From positions 1-32,666 of the forward strand of contig JAAYBW010000207.1 in NCBI GenBank assembly GCA_012729975.1: a stretch of DNA of 32,666 nucleotides, in the 5' to 3' direction. The DNA comes from Clostridiales bacterium. GTDB lineage: Bacteria > Bacillota > Clostridia > Oscillospirales > Oscillospiraceae. The notes below the pieces were generated by a model that searched no databases, had not been told where the DNA came from, and worked only from the letters and a program-made list of their open reading frames with translations. How positions within the stretch are numbered: the stretch's first letter is position 1; the number at the start of each line of letters is the position of its first letter. The position numbers were made by a program, and so were the translations under genes. Positions 17,387 to 25,487 of the stretch are shown here, piece after piece.

Positions 17387-17417
17387 CTTATGCGTTCAGA
17401 AAAACGGAGGAGATCTT

Positions 17418-18209
17418 GTGGAAAAATCAGTCAGGTTAATGATCGCGGATGCAGGAGAGGAGTTTCGTATACTGGCCGCCGGAGCAGTTGCCGGTGAGGG
17501 AGATATCGAATTGGTTGGCACATCGGGCGACGGTGCGGAGACGCTCCGTATGGTCGGTGAGCTGCAACCGGATGTACTATTACTTGATATCGTGCTTCCG
17601 AAGATGGACGGATTGTCGATTATCAGAAATATTTCGGCAGGCAGCGGATATAAGCCGGCGATTATAGTAGTATCGTCATTTATGAATGACCGGGTTATAG
17701 CGGAGGCCGCCGAACTCGGAGCCCATTACTTTATTTCCAAGCCTTGCGATATGGGCGAGCTGATGAGCAGAATAAGAAAAGCGGGGGGAGCCGACAGGAA
17801 GCCGGCCGAACCCGTAACCCTTCCCGCTTCCGTAGCGCGCCATCCTGAAAAACACATTGACAGTATGGTTACGGAAGTGATCCATGAAATCGGAGTGCCG
17901 GCTCATATTAAAGGGTATCAGTACCTGAGAGAAGCCATAATCCTCACCGTAAATGATATGGATCTTATTAATGCCGTTACGAAAGCGCTTTATCCGCAAG
18001 TAGCGAAAAAATTCCATACTACTTCAAGCAGAGTAGAGCGGGCAATAAGACACGCTATCGAAGTAGCTTGGGATAGGGGTGACCTTGAGATACTGCAGAA
18101 GTATTTCGGGTATACTGTATCAAATGTAAAAGGAAAGCCGACAAATTCTGAGTTTATCGCACTTATATCAGACAGGCTTCAGCTGCATATGAAGGAGAAC
18201 AGGATTTAA
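17418..18209 (+). CDS. spo0A: Stage 0 sporulation response regulator Spo0A
   Basis: A 263-residue master regulator of sporulation. The receiver domain (about 5-125) has the phosphoacceptor D57 in [13 protein letters not shown]86 in place of the usual Thr, and K108 in FISKPCD. The effector domain (about 145-263) contains the strongly conserved [16 protein letters not shown] and [16 protein letters not shown] recognition segments, so 0A-box binding should be intact. The acidic pocket is unusual: Bacillus has adjacent D10 and D11, while here D11 is followed by A12 (IADAGEEF). The GTG start has GGAGG eight bases upstream. It lies 210 bases after spoIVB and has its own likely promoter. Confidence 0.96.
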   Translation: MEKSVRLMIADAGEEFRILAAGAVAGEGDIELVGTSGDGAETLRMVGELQPDVLLLDIVLPKMDGLSIIRNISAGSGYKPAIIVVSSFMNDRVIAEAAELGAHYFISKPCDMGELMSRIRKAGGADRKPAEPVTLPASVARHPEKHIDSMVTEVIHEIGVPAHIKGYQYLREAIILTVNDMDLINAVTKALYPQVAKKFHTTSSRVERAIRHAIEVAWDRGDLEILQKYFGYTVSNVKGKPTNSEFIALISDRLQLHMKENRI

Positions 18210-18236
18210 TAATTTTAATATCGGTAAAGACAATTC

Positions 18237-18266
18237 ATCCCTCCCAACTTTACAGCCGGGAGGGAT
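18237..18266. terminator. Hairpin between convergent spo0A and mnmA
   Basis: A perfect 9-bp GC-rich stem (18237-18245 with 18258-18266) with a 12-base loop lies between the two convergent stops. Neither side has a clear T run, so termination is likely but not certain. Confidence 0.5.
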
Positions 18267-18289
18267 TATACTATGCCTTAATGGCTTAT

Positions 18290-19297
18290 CTACCTTATCT
18301 CGGCGCAGCCGACGAGACGGTCCGCATCATAGAATACAGCTGTCTGACCCGGAGCGGGCGGCCTGATCGGCAAATCAAAGTCAATCAGTAAACCTTCGTT
18401 TGTGCTTGATACGGATGACATGACTTCGGATTTCGAGTGGCGTGTTTTTACAGAGAACCTTGCGGGCAGCTCCGGAACTATGCCGGAAGTCCAAAACGGG
18501 GAAAGGGTACGGGCCTGAGTCGTTGAAAACGCCTCACCGGAAGAAAGCGTAATAGTATTTGTACAGACATCTATGTTTGAAACGTACAAGCGATTGCCTT
18601 TAGATACCCCGAGACCTCGTCGTTGACCGAGGGTATAGCGGTGTATTCCTTTGTGTGAGCCGATAATATTTCCGAAGTCGTCGAGAAAGTCACCGGAAGG
18701 AGCAGATGCGCCGCGAGCCTGCAGCCAGGCAGCGTAATTTTTATCGGGTATAAAGCAGATATCCATGCTGTCGGGGGTTGTGGCGCTTGAAAGAGAAAAT
18801 GAAGCGGCAAGAGACCGCACCTGTGATTTGCTGTAATCGCCCAACGGAAGCACAAGCTGCTTAAGTATATCCTGGTTGAGTCCGCAAAGCATGTAGGACT
18901 GGTCGTTTTCGGAACAGCCTTTGTAAATGTGATAAGAGTCCCTATAAAGGCATACACGCGAATAATGCCCGGTCGCGATGCGCTCGCAGCCGTTTTCCTT
19001 CGCGGCACGCAGTATTGCGGGAAATTTAACGGCAGGATTGCAGATTATACAGGGGTTAGGAGTTCTGCCTTCCAGATAGGAGCCTTCAAACGGCTGGCAG
19101 ACAAGGTTCTCCAGACTGTCCCTTATATCGGTGACAATAAGCTCGATGCCGAGCTCATGCGCAGCACTCGCGGCGAGTTCGGCGCCGCCCGTGCCCGCGT
19201 CGAGATATATTCCCACCGCTTGCGCGCCGGACCGGATAAGAAGTGACGCGGCAACCGAGGAATCAACTCCTCCCGAGAGGCCTATGGCTATCTTCAC
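18290..19297 (-). CDS. mnmA: tRNA-specific 2-thiouridylase MnmA
   Basis: A 335-residue enzyme that thiolates U34 of tRNAs for Lys, Glu and Gln. The PP-loop SGGVDSS (8-14) activates the base with ATP. The catalytic Cys is C86 in NPCIICN and the second Cys is C181 in MDICFIP; TGHYSR (109-114) is also typical. It is about 25-30 residues shorter than common MnmA proteins, mainly because the segment after the first beta strand (around residues 33-42) is reduced. The ATG overlaps the mnmG stop by four bases. MnmG modifies position 5 of the same uridine, so the operon makes both halves of the hypermodified base. No cysteine desulfurase is nearby. Confidence 0.92.
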   Translation of the reverse strand: MKIAIGLSGGVDSSVAASLLIRSGAQAVGIYLDAGTGGAELAASAAHELGIELIVTDIRDSLENLVCQPFEGSYLEGRTPNPCIICNPAVKFPAILRAAKENGCERIATGHYSRVCLYRDSYHIYKGCSENDQSYMLCGLNQDILKQLVLPLGDYSKSQVRSLAASFSLSSATTPDSMDICFIPDKNYAAWLQARGASAPSGDFLDDFGNIIGSHKGIHRYTLGQRRGLGVSKGNRLYVSNIDVCTNTITLSSGEAFSTTQARTLSPFWTSGIVPELPARFSVKTRHSKSEVMSSVSSTNEGLLIDFDLPIRPPAPGQTAVFYDADRLVGCAEIR

Positions 19298-21171
19298 AGG
19301 CCGCTTTCCTTCCTTTCGATATGAATCATCAAAGCCACGAGATCAGAGGGACTGACCCCTGATATACGTGATGCCTGTCCGAAGTTTCTGGGTCTTATAC
19401 GGTCAAGCTTATGGCGCGCCTCGGTACGTATACCGTTTATGGATAAGTAGTCGATATCCTCCGGCAAAGGACGGCTTTCCATTCGCCTGAACTCCTCAGC
19501 CTGCTTTTTCTGCCGCTTTATATATCCCTCGTATTTAAGCGTTATCTCGACCTGCCTGAGTATTACGGGAGGTAAAAGCGGTCTGAGCGGGTCAAACGAC
19601 GCCAGTGATTCGTAATTTACCTGCGGTCGTCTGAGGAGCTCCGCAAGGTTTGCTCCCGAAGTCAGCGGTGAGGTGCCGAGTGATATCAGCAGTTGATTTA
19701 GCCCTTCGGAGGGAGAAAGGTATGTTTTCGTCAGTCTTTCGAGTTCGGTTTCTACCTGCGCATATTTTTCGAGTACTTTATTGTGGCGCTCCTCAGATAC
19801 AAGACCTAATTTCCTTCCCTTTGCGCTCAGGCGAAAATCAGCGTTATCCTGTCTGAGCAGCAGTCTGTATTCGCTTCTTGAGGTCATCATCCTGTAAGGC
19901 TCGTTGGTGCCTTTAGTTACCAGGTCGTCGATGAGCGCACCTATATAAGCCTCGCTCCTGTCGAGTATAAAGGGCTCTCTGCCGAGAATTTTTAGTGCGG
20001 CGTTTACTCCGGCTACGAAGCCCTGTACAGCGGCCTCCTCGTATCCCGAGGTGCCGTTAAACTGCCCGGCACCATAGAGATTTGAAACGCGCTTTAGTTC
20101 AAGCGTGTTCTTAAGTTCCAAAGGGTCTATACAGTCATATTCAATGGCATATGCGGCGCGCATTATCTCTGCTTTTTCAAGCCCGCTTATCGTGTGAAGC
20201 ATTTGTATCTGAATATCTTCCGGAAAAGAAGAGGAGAGTCCCTGTATATACATTTCCTCGGTTTCAAGTCCCATAGGCTCTATAAAGAGCTGGTGGCGGG
20301 TCTTGTTCGGGAAAGTCATTACCTTGGTTTCTATTGAGGGGCAGTAACGTGGGCCGATGCCTTCAATTACGCCGGAGTACAGTGGACTTCTGTGCAGATT
20401 AGCCCGAATTATCTCATGCGTACGCTCGTTGGTATAAGTCAGGTAGCATACAGCCCGGTTTTCCCGGACAAAAGGAGTATCAAACGAAAAAGGTTCCGGA
20501 TCTGAGTCACCCGGTTGTATTTCCATTTTTGAATAGTCAATACTCCTGGAATTTACTCGCGGAGGCGTACCTGTTTTAAAGCGCCTCAGAGGTATTCCCA
20601 AACGCTCTAAGGATTTGGAAAGCGCGGCAGCGGCGTACATCCCGTCAGGGCCGCCCTCGCGAATGTTCTCGCCGCTGATCGTCCTCCCCGAGAGGTATGT
20701 GCCGGTGGCGATGACAATTGCTTTTGTATGCCATAGAGCGCCGTTACAGGTTATAAGAGCTGCAACCTCTCCGTTTTCGGATATTATATCCGTTACTTCA
20801 GCCTGTATCAGCCTCAGATTTCGTTGAAGCTCGAGAGTATGCTTCATTACCTTCTGGTATTCTCTGCGGTCTGCCTGCGCGCGCAGGGAATGGACCGCCG
20901 GACCTTTGCCGAGATTCAGCATGCGGTATTGTATACAGGTCAGATCTGCCGCGCGGCCCATTTCACCGCCCAGAGCATCGAGTTCACGCACAAGATGGCC
21001 CTTTCCGGTTCCGCCGATAGCCGGATTGCAAGCCATATTTCCGACTGAATCCAGATTTATCGTAAAGCAGACTGTCTTGAGTCCTAAGCGAGCCGACGCC
21101 AGTGCGGCTTCTATACCGGCATGACCTGCTCCTATAACCGCAACATCGCAGGTTCCTGCATTATAAGACAT
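19294..21171 (-). CDS. mnmG: tRNA uridine-5-carboxymethylaminomethyl modification enzyme MnmG (GidA)
   Basis: A 625-residue FAD enzyme that works with the GTPase MnmE to add the carboxymethylaminomethyl or aminomethyl group at C5 of wobble U34. The FAD-binding GAGHAG lies at 14-19, and [24 protein letters not shown] and QLFIEPMG stretches are typical of the family. The C-terminal helical domain, which binds MnmE and tRNA, is complete ([15 protein letters not shown]). AAGGAAG precedes the ATG and a good promoter lies at 21200-21228. mnmE is often the upstream neighbour but is not in this window. Confidence 0.96.
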   Translation of the reverse strand: MSYNAGTCDVAVIGAGHAGIEAALASARLGLKTVCFTINLDSVGNMACNPAIGGTGKGHLVRELDALGGEMGRAADLTCIQYRMLNLGKGPAVHSLRAQADRREYQKVMKHTLELQRNLRLIQAEVTDIISENGEVAALITCNGALWHTKAIVIATGTYLSGRTISGENIREGGPDGMYAAAALSKSLERLGIPLRRFKTGTPPRVNSRSIDYSKMEIQPGDSDPEPFSFDTPFVRENRAVCYLTYTNERTHEIIRANLHRSPLYSGVIEGIGPRYCPSIETKVMTFPNKTRHQLFIEPMGLETEEMYIQGLSSSFPEDIQIQMLHTISGLEKAEIMRAAYAIEYDCIDPLELKNTLELKRVSNLYGAGQFNGTSGYEEAAVQGFVAGVNAALKILGREPFILDRSEAYIGALIDDLVTKGTNEPYRMMTSRSEYRLLLRQDNADFRLSAKGRKLGLVSEERHNKVLEKYAQVETELERLTKTYLSPSEGLNQLLISLGTSPLTSGANLAELLRRPQVNYESLASFDPLRPLLPPVILRQVEITLKYEGYIKRQKKQAEEFRRMESRPLPEDIDYLSINGIRTEARHKLDRIRPRNFGQASRISGVSPSDLVALMIHIERKESGL

Positions 21172-21199
21172 AAAACGCTTCCTTTCAGTGCTTATGCTT

Positions 21200-21228
21200 A
21201 TATTAAGATATACTCATTTCATTTGCAA
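21200..21228 (-). promoter_or_regulatory. Sigma-A promoter of mnmG-mnmA
   Basis: On the minus strand TTGCAA (21223-21228) and TAATAT (21200-21205) are 17 bases apart, about 30 bases before the mnmG ATG at 21171. Confidence 0.55.
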
Positions 21229-21255
21229 CAAAAACAGCGTGCGGCAAGATATACA

Positions 21256-21283
21256 TTGACAAGACGGCGCTGCGGTATATAAT
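21256..21283 (+). promoter_or_regulatory. Sigma-A promoter of glyS
   Basis: A consensus TTGACA (21256-21261) and a consensus TATAAT (21278-21283) are 16 bases apart. The start would be near 21290, leaving a leader of under 30 bases. That is too short for a T-box, so glyS is probably not under tRNA-sensing attenuation here. Confidence 0.8.
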
Positions 21284-21317
21284 CTTTTAATATGAAATTT
21301 CCCAAGCGGAGGTAATT

Positions 21318-22718
21318 ATGAATAACAAAGAGAAAACCATGGATAAAATTGTCGCACTGTGCAAAAACAGAGGCTTTATATTCTCCGGCAGCGAGATATA
21401 CGGCGGTCTTGCCAACACATGGGATTACGGTCCGCTTGGAGTGGAATTTAAAAATAACATAAAAAAAGCCTGGTGGAAAAAATTTGTCCAGGAGAATGAA
21501 TATAATGTAGGATTAGACGCTTCAATACTGATGAATCCTCAGGTTTGGGTTGCATCCGGACATGTTGTTAATTTCAACGACCCGTTAATCGACTGCAAAA
21601 GCTGTAAAATGCGCCATCGTGCCGATAAACTCATTGAGGAATGGTGTGCCTCAAACGGTGTAAATGGAACGACTGTTGAGGCTATGGATAATGATGCAAT
21701 GGTCGATTTCATCAACGAAAACAAAATCGTGTGCCCTGGCTGCGGGAAATCCGACTTCACGGGCATACGTAAGTTTAACCTCATGTTCAAAACTCATCAG
21801 GGTGTTACAGAGGAAAGCGCCACAGAGGTCTATCTGCGCCCGGAGACAGCGCAGGGAATATTCGTTAATTTCAGCAACGTGCTTCGCACAACGAGAAAAA
21901 AGATACCGTTCGGAATCTGCCAGATTGGCAAGAGCTTTAGAAACGAGATAACACCCGGCAATTTCACATTCCGAACAAGAGAGTTTGAGCAGATGGAACT
22001 GGAATTTTTCTGTGAGCCCGGTACAGATCTTGAGTGGTTCACATACTGGCGCACATTCTGCCGCGACTGGCTGCTAAGCCTCGGCATGAAAGATGAAAAC
22101 CTCCGCCTGCGGGATCATGACGCCGAAGAGCTGAGCTTTTATTCCAAAGCAACAACAGATTTCGAATTTCTTTTCCCCTTTGGCTGGGGTGAGCTTTGGG
22201 GAATTGCGGACAGGACCGATTACGACTTGTCACAGCATCAGAAGGTTTCAGGGCAGAACCTGGATTACTACGATCAGGATAAGAACGAGCACTATGTTCC
22301 GTATGTTGTGGAACCTTCGCTGGGAGCCGACAGAGTAGCGCTGGCTTTCCTTGTAGACGCTTACGACGAGGAAGTAGTAGACGCCGAAAAAAATGATGTT
22401 CGGGTCGTACTTCATATCCATCCGGCGCTGGCCCCGGTGAAGTGCGCGGTTCTTCCTTTGTCTAAAAAGCTTGGAGAACCCGCGCAGGCGATATATAGAG
22501 GGCTGCTCCGCAAGTTTAACGCGGAGTATGATGAGGCGGGAAGTATAGGAAAACGCTATCGCAGGCAGGATGAGATAGGAACGCCGTTCTGTGTGACTTA
22601 CGATTTCGACAGCGAGACGGATAATTGCGTTACAGTACGCGACAGGGACACTATGCTGCAAAAAAGGGTACCAATATCAGAGCTTGACGCATATATCACT
22701 GCAAGACTGGAATTCTAG
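21318..22718 (+). CDS. glyS: Glycyl-tRNA synthetase, alpha2 type
   Basis: A 466-residue class II synthetase that charges tRNA-Gly. It is the single-chain dimeric type, not the two-subunit GlyQ/GlyS type of Bacillus. Motif 2 is seen as [19 protein letters not shown] and motif 3 as [13 protein letters not shown]. Two Cys pairs, C93/C96 and C139/C142, sit in an insertion and may bind zinc. The C-terminal anticodon-binding domain starts near residue 370. The ATG at 21318 has CGGAGG eight bases upstream; ATG at codon 8 is an alternative. The transketolase set 2 genes follow after 22 bases. Confidence 0.95.
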   Translation: MNNKEKTMDKIVALCKNRGFIFSGSEIYGGLANTWDYGPLGVEFKNNIKKAWWKKFVQENEYNVGLDASILMNPQVWVASGHVVNFNDPLIDCKSCKMRHRADKLIEEWCASNGVNGTTVEAMDNDAMVDFINENKIVCPGCGKSDFTGIRKFNLMFKTHQGVTEESATEVYLRPETAQGIFVNFSNVLRTTRKKIPFGICQIGKSFRNEITPGNFTFRTREFEQMELEFFCEPGTDLEWFTYWRTFCRDWLLSLGMKDENLRLRDHDAEELSFYSKATTDFEFLFPFGWGELWGIADRTDYDLSQHQKVSGQNLDYYDQDKNEHYVPYVVEPSLGADRVALAFLVDAYDEEVVDAEKNDVRVVLHIHPALAPVKCAVLPLSKKLGEPAQAIYRGLLRKFNAEYDEAGSIGKRYRRQDEIGTPFCVTYDFDSETDNCVTVRDRDTMLQKRVPISELDAYITARLEF

Positions 22719-22740
22719 TTTCGAGAGGTGGTAACCGATT

Positions 22741-23595
22741 ATGGATCGAATTAAGGCAAAGGAACTGAGAGTATTTGCCGAGGAAATACGCGTGGAAACA
22801 TTAAAGACAATCGGCTGCGCGGGTTTCGGCCATGTGGGCGGCGCCATGTCAATCGTGGAAACCGTTGCCGTGCTCTATGGCGACATAATGAAATATGACC
22901 CGAAAAATCCCGGCTGGCAGGACAGAGATAAGCTTATTTTGTCAAAAGGCCATGCGGGCCCCACACTTTACGCGGTGCTGGCTATGAAAGGTTTTTTCCC
23001 GAAAGAGATGCTTACCGAGCTTAATAAAGGCGGAGGCAGGCTTCCGAGTCATGTAGACCGCAATAAGACTCCCGGAATCGACATGACAGCCGGCTCACTC
23101 GGGCAAGGTCTGTCCGTAGCGGCGGGTGTTGCTTTGGGCGATCGGATGGACGGCAGAGCCAGCCGTACATTCGTAATAGTCGGAGACGGCGAGCTCGACG
23201 AAGGTCAGAACTGGGAAGGAATTATGTTCGCAAAACAGTTTAAGCTGGATAATTTGATTTGCCTTGTGGACGCGAACGGTCAACAGCTTGACGGGTATAC
23301 AAAAGATATAATGGATTTAGGCAGTATAGCCGATAAACTGCGGTCATTCGGCTGGAACACACAGGATGTGGACGGGCACGACATCTCACAGATATACGAT
23401 GCGATAATCGCTGCATCGGATATCAAGGGAATTCCGTCAGCGATAATTTTGCATACAAAAAAAGGACATGGCTGCACGTTCGCGGAGGGAGTGCTGGCTA
23501 ACCATCACATCAATTTCAAGTGCGAGCAGATTGACGAAGCCCTTGAAGCAGCTCAAGCGACTCTTGAAAAGGCAAAAAAAGCCTTATATACGTGA
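22741..23595 (+). CDS. Transketolase, N-terminal (thiamine diphosphate-binding) subunit, set 2
   Basis: A 284-residue N-terminal transketolase subunit. It carries GHVGGAMS (30-37), LSKGHAGPTLY, TAGSLGQGLS and the ThDP motif GDGELDEG (148-155) with N179 as the likely Mg ligand. It has the same domain plan as the gene at 12624 but is quite different in sequence. It lies 22 bases after glyS with a GAGAGGTGGT ribosome site and no promoter that I can see between, so it is probably read from the glyS promoter. Together with its partner it may provide the pentose phosphate transketolase, or act on another ketose; the sequence does not decide. Confidence 0.9.
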   Translation: MDRIKAKELRVFAEEIRVETLKTIGCAGFGHVGGAMSIVETVAVLYGDIMKYDPKNPGWQDRDKLILSKGHAGPTLYAVLAMKGFFPKEMLTELNKGGGRLPSHVDRNKTPGIDMTAGSLGQGLSVAAGVALGDRMDGRASRTFVIVGDGELDEGQNWEGIMFAKQFKLDNLICLVDANGQQLDGYTKDIMDLGSIADKLRSFGWNTQDVDGHDISQIYDAIIAASDIKGIPSAIILHTKKGHGCTFAEGVLANHHINFKCEQIDEALEAAQATLEKAKKALYT

Positions 23596-23607
23596 GGAGG
23601 AGAGAGA

Positions 23608-24570
23608 ATGTTTAAAGTAAAACCCGTTATTGAAAATTCTCCGGTTCTCATGAGAGATGCATATTGTTCCGCTTTGTCGGATCTTGCCGAAAAGGATTCC
23701 CGAATAGTCGCATTGGATGCCGACTTGGTAAGCTCTTCCGGGATGAAGCCTTTTTTTGATAAATATCCCGATCGTGCGATACAATGCGGTATAGCCGAGG
23801 CAAATATGATAGGGGTAGCGTGCGGACTGTCTTTGATGGGAAAGGTTCCGTTTATTCACAGTTTCGGGCCGTTTGTCACCCGAAGGGCATGTGATCAGAT
23901 ATTTATATCCGCATCGTACGCAAAACTTAACATCCGGATACTGGGCTCAGACCCGGGTGTGACCGCTGCTTATAACGGCGGGACCCATATGCCTTTTGAA
24001 GATATGGGTGTTTTGCGCAGTATTCCCGAAATTACCCTGCTGGAACCGTGTGATCCGGTTGCCGTAGCCGATATTGTCTCACAGCTGGCTGATCTGTACG
24101 GGGTGTACTATATGCGCATGGCGAGGAAAAACGTCCCCGGCGTATATGAAGCGGGAAGCTCTTTTGAAATCGGGAAAGGAAACATCCTGAGAAACGGATG
24201 CGACGTAACGATAATTGCCAGCGGTATTATGGTTGCCGAAGCGTTAAAAGCCGCGGTAATGCTTGAGGAAGACGGTGTTTCCGCCAGGGTCGTCGATATG
24301 TTCACCTGGAAGCCGATGGACACTCAGCTTGTTTTAAGATGCGCCGAGGAGACCGGTGCCATTGTAACAGCGGAAAATCATAATATAATAGGCGGGTTGG
24401 GAAGTGCGGTATCGGAAGCCGTTGTCTCAACCCTTCCGGTACCGGTCAATATGGTAGGTGTTAACGACAGATTCGGACAGGTCGGCTCAGAGGATTTCCT
24501 GCGCAGGGAGTACGGCCTTACCGCTGAAAGAATCGCGGAATCGGCAAAGCAGGTAATAGAACGCAAATAG
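23608..24570 (+). CDS. Transketolase, C-terminal (pyrimidine-binding) subunit, set 2
   Basis: A 320-residue partner of the preceding gene. The ThDP-activating Glu is E64 in CGIAEANMIG; the usual substrate His is in GGTHMPFEDMG. The C-terminal domain shows VTIIASGIMVAEALKA and TAENHNIIGGLGSAVSE. It starts 12 bases after the N subunit with a strong GAGGAGGAGAG ribosome site, unlike the weak site of the set 1 C subunit. A terminator follows at 24625-24662. Confidence 0.9.
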   Translation: MFKVKPVIENSPVLMRDAYCSALSDLAEKDSRIVALDADLVSSSGMKPFFDKYPDRAIQCGIAEANMIGVACGLSLMGKVPFIHSFGPFVTRRACDQIFISASYAKLNIRILGSDPGVTAAYNGGTHMPFEDMGVLRSIPEITLLEPCDPVAVADIVSQLADLYGVYYMRMARKNVPGVYEAGSSFEIGKGNILRNGCDVTIIASGIMVAEALKAAVMLEEDGVSARVVDMFTWKPMDTQLVLRCAEETGAIVTAENHNIIGGLGSAVSEAVVSTLPVPVNMVGVNDRFGQVGSEDFLRREYGLTAERIAESAKQVIERK

Positions 24571-24624
24571 CTTATTACATCCGACTGAGCGCAGATTAGT
24601 TATTTCGGACGGTCATGAATATGT

Positions 24625-24662
24625 AAAGTCCTTCCCGGTTTGCGCAGGGAAGGACTTTGTTT
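24625..24662 (+). terminator. Terminator after the glyS-transketolase operon
   Basis: A perfect 12-bp stem (24625-24636 with 24647-24658) with a 10-base loop, followed by GTTTAATAAATAAT. The stem's own CTTT ends add to the U tract. It may also stop the convergent bofA transcript, though less efficiently. Confidence 0.8.
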
Positions 24663-24710
24663 AATAAATAATCGCCGCAGTGCATTAACGATTCGTATTC
24701 ACCGCAAGTG

Positions 24711-24980
24711 CTATGTAATCAGAAGCCATCTGATAAAGAGAATGAGCGCGAGACCGGGAGCGCCCAGCAATCCGATGGTGATTGCATTAAGCGGATTGAT
24801 TCCGATACCTAAGCCGACGAAAGCTCCGAGCCAGTTATATAAAAACAAAGCGGCGAATCCGACAGCCGTATTAAGCAGCGTTTTAAAAAGGAGTCTCAAC
24901 TCTGAGCTGAATATGCGGCACAGGACCAGGACTACGATGACCGCGGCTAAGACGAGAGCGAGTTTTACTGCAATGGTCAA
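24711..24980 (-). CDS. bofA: Pro-sigma-K processing inhibitor BofA family protein
   Basis: An 89-residue membrane protein with two or three hydrophobic helices. The second half matches the BofA pattern (LLNTAVGFAALFLYNW, then GIGINPLNAITIGLLGAPG). In Bacillus, BofA holds the SpoIVFB protease inactive in the mother-cell membrane until SpoIVB relieves the block; spoIVB is about 8 kb away in this window. Its ATG overlaps the stop of the upstream yaaL by four bases, which is the known yaaL-bofA arrangement. Neither SpoIVFA nor SpoIVFB is in the window. Confidence 0.88.
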   Translation of the reverse strand: MTIAVKLALVLAAVIVVLVLCRIFSSELRLLFKTLLNTAVGFAALFLYNWLGAFVGLGIGINPLNAITIGLLGAPGLALILFIRWLLIT

Positions 24981-25279
24981 GAACTGTCACCCCCTCGGGG
25001 CTTATGAGAGGTAATTTTCTCGGAAAACGATAACGATTGAGCATTAGTATTACCGATTGTTTTTATCATTCTTACCAGATAAGCGTATTTGGATTGGAGA
25101 GAATTTATCTCATAGACACTGGCTTCTATCAGTTCCGGTTCCACGCTGGAGTTGAAATTTCTATATGCGCCGGCGAGGCACCTTTTTAAATCAGCCAGAT
25201 CCAACATCAGCGATGACAGTTCCGCTCTCCGGGCAGCTGCCATTTTTGCGGCTTCACGCCGACTTAAACCGGAACGCAT
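24977..25279 (-). CDS. yaaL: YaaL-like DUF2508 family protein
   Basis: A 100-residue soluble, mostly helical protein of the DUF2508/YaaL family, function unknown. The family core is visible as AYRNFNSSVEPELIEASVYEINSLQSKY-type residues at about 38-65 (NFN, then PELI, then YEIN, then the Q..Y pair). AAGGGGTG lies seven bases before the ATG at 25279. The stop overlaps the bofA start. In Bacillus and many relatives recR precedes yaaL; here the upstream gene is a divergent topoisomerase, so the pair has been separated from recR. Confidence 0.8.
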   Translation of the reverse strand: MRSGLSRREAAKMAAARRAELSSLMLDLADLKRCLAGAYRNFNSSVEPELIEASVYEINSLQSKYAYLVRMIKTIGNTNAQSLSFSEKITSHKPRGGDSS

Positions 25280-25311
25280 AATAAAACACCCCTTACGCAG
25301 ATATTGTATTC

Positions 25312-25339
25312 ATTATATGACTATTATAAACCAAAAAGC
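25312..25339 (-). promoter_or_regulatory. Possible sigma-E promoter of yaaL-bofA
   Basis: On the minus strand CATATAAT (25312-25319) matches the sigma-E -10 pattern at seven of eight positions. GCTTTTT (25333-25339), 13 bases upstream, is a poor -35. The site is weak, but bofA is a sigma-E gene in Bacillus. Confidence 0.28.
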
Positions 25340-25390
25340 GGAAAAGATATGCGGTTCCATCGCAGAACCGATCCGCTGATGAAAAGAAGC

Positions 25391-25410
25391 GCTATATCGC
25401 GCTATATCGC
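25391..25410. repeat. Tandem 10-bp near-palindromic repeat before the topoisomerase promoter
   Basis: GCTATATCGC occurs twice with no gap, flanked by GC on both sides, so GCGCTATATCGC appears twice with overlap. Each 12-mer is a palindrome apart from one mismatched pair. The array ends 15 bases before the -35 of the topoisomerase promoter and could be an operator; it lies in the 208-base divergent region with yaaL. Confidence 0.5.
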
Positions 25411-25425
25411 GCCGGTTATGATATC

Positions 25426-25454
25426 TTGAAATATTATGTATACTATGATATAAT
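25426..25454 (+). promoter_or_regulatory. Near-consensus sigma-A promoter of the topoisomerase operon
   Basis: TTGAAA (25426-25431) and a consensus TATAAT (25449-25454) are 17 bases apart, with TGA just before the -10 (extended -10). Transcription would begin near 25461, leaving a leader of about 27 bases containing CGGAGGA. Confidence 0.82.
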
Positions 25455-25487
25455 AAAATACAATATATTGTGTTTCGGAGGAACTAC

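Noticed and set aside
17341-17417. Cobalamin-riboswitch-like string in the spo0A leader (CCACCGCTGTAATC)
   Set aside because: It loosely recalls the CGCCACTGTAA core, but the B12 box and the other paired elements are missing, and spo0A is not a cobalamin gene.
21284-21317. T-box leader before glyS
   Set aside because: Only about 30 bases separate the promoter from the start codon, too few for a T-box fold.
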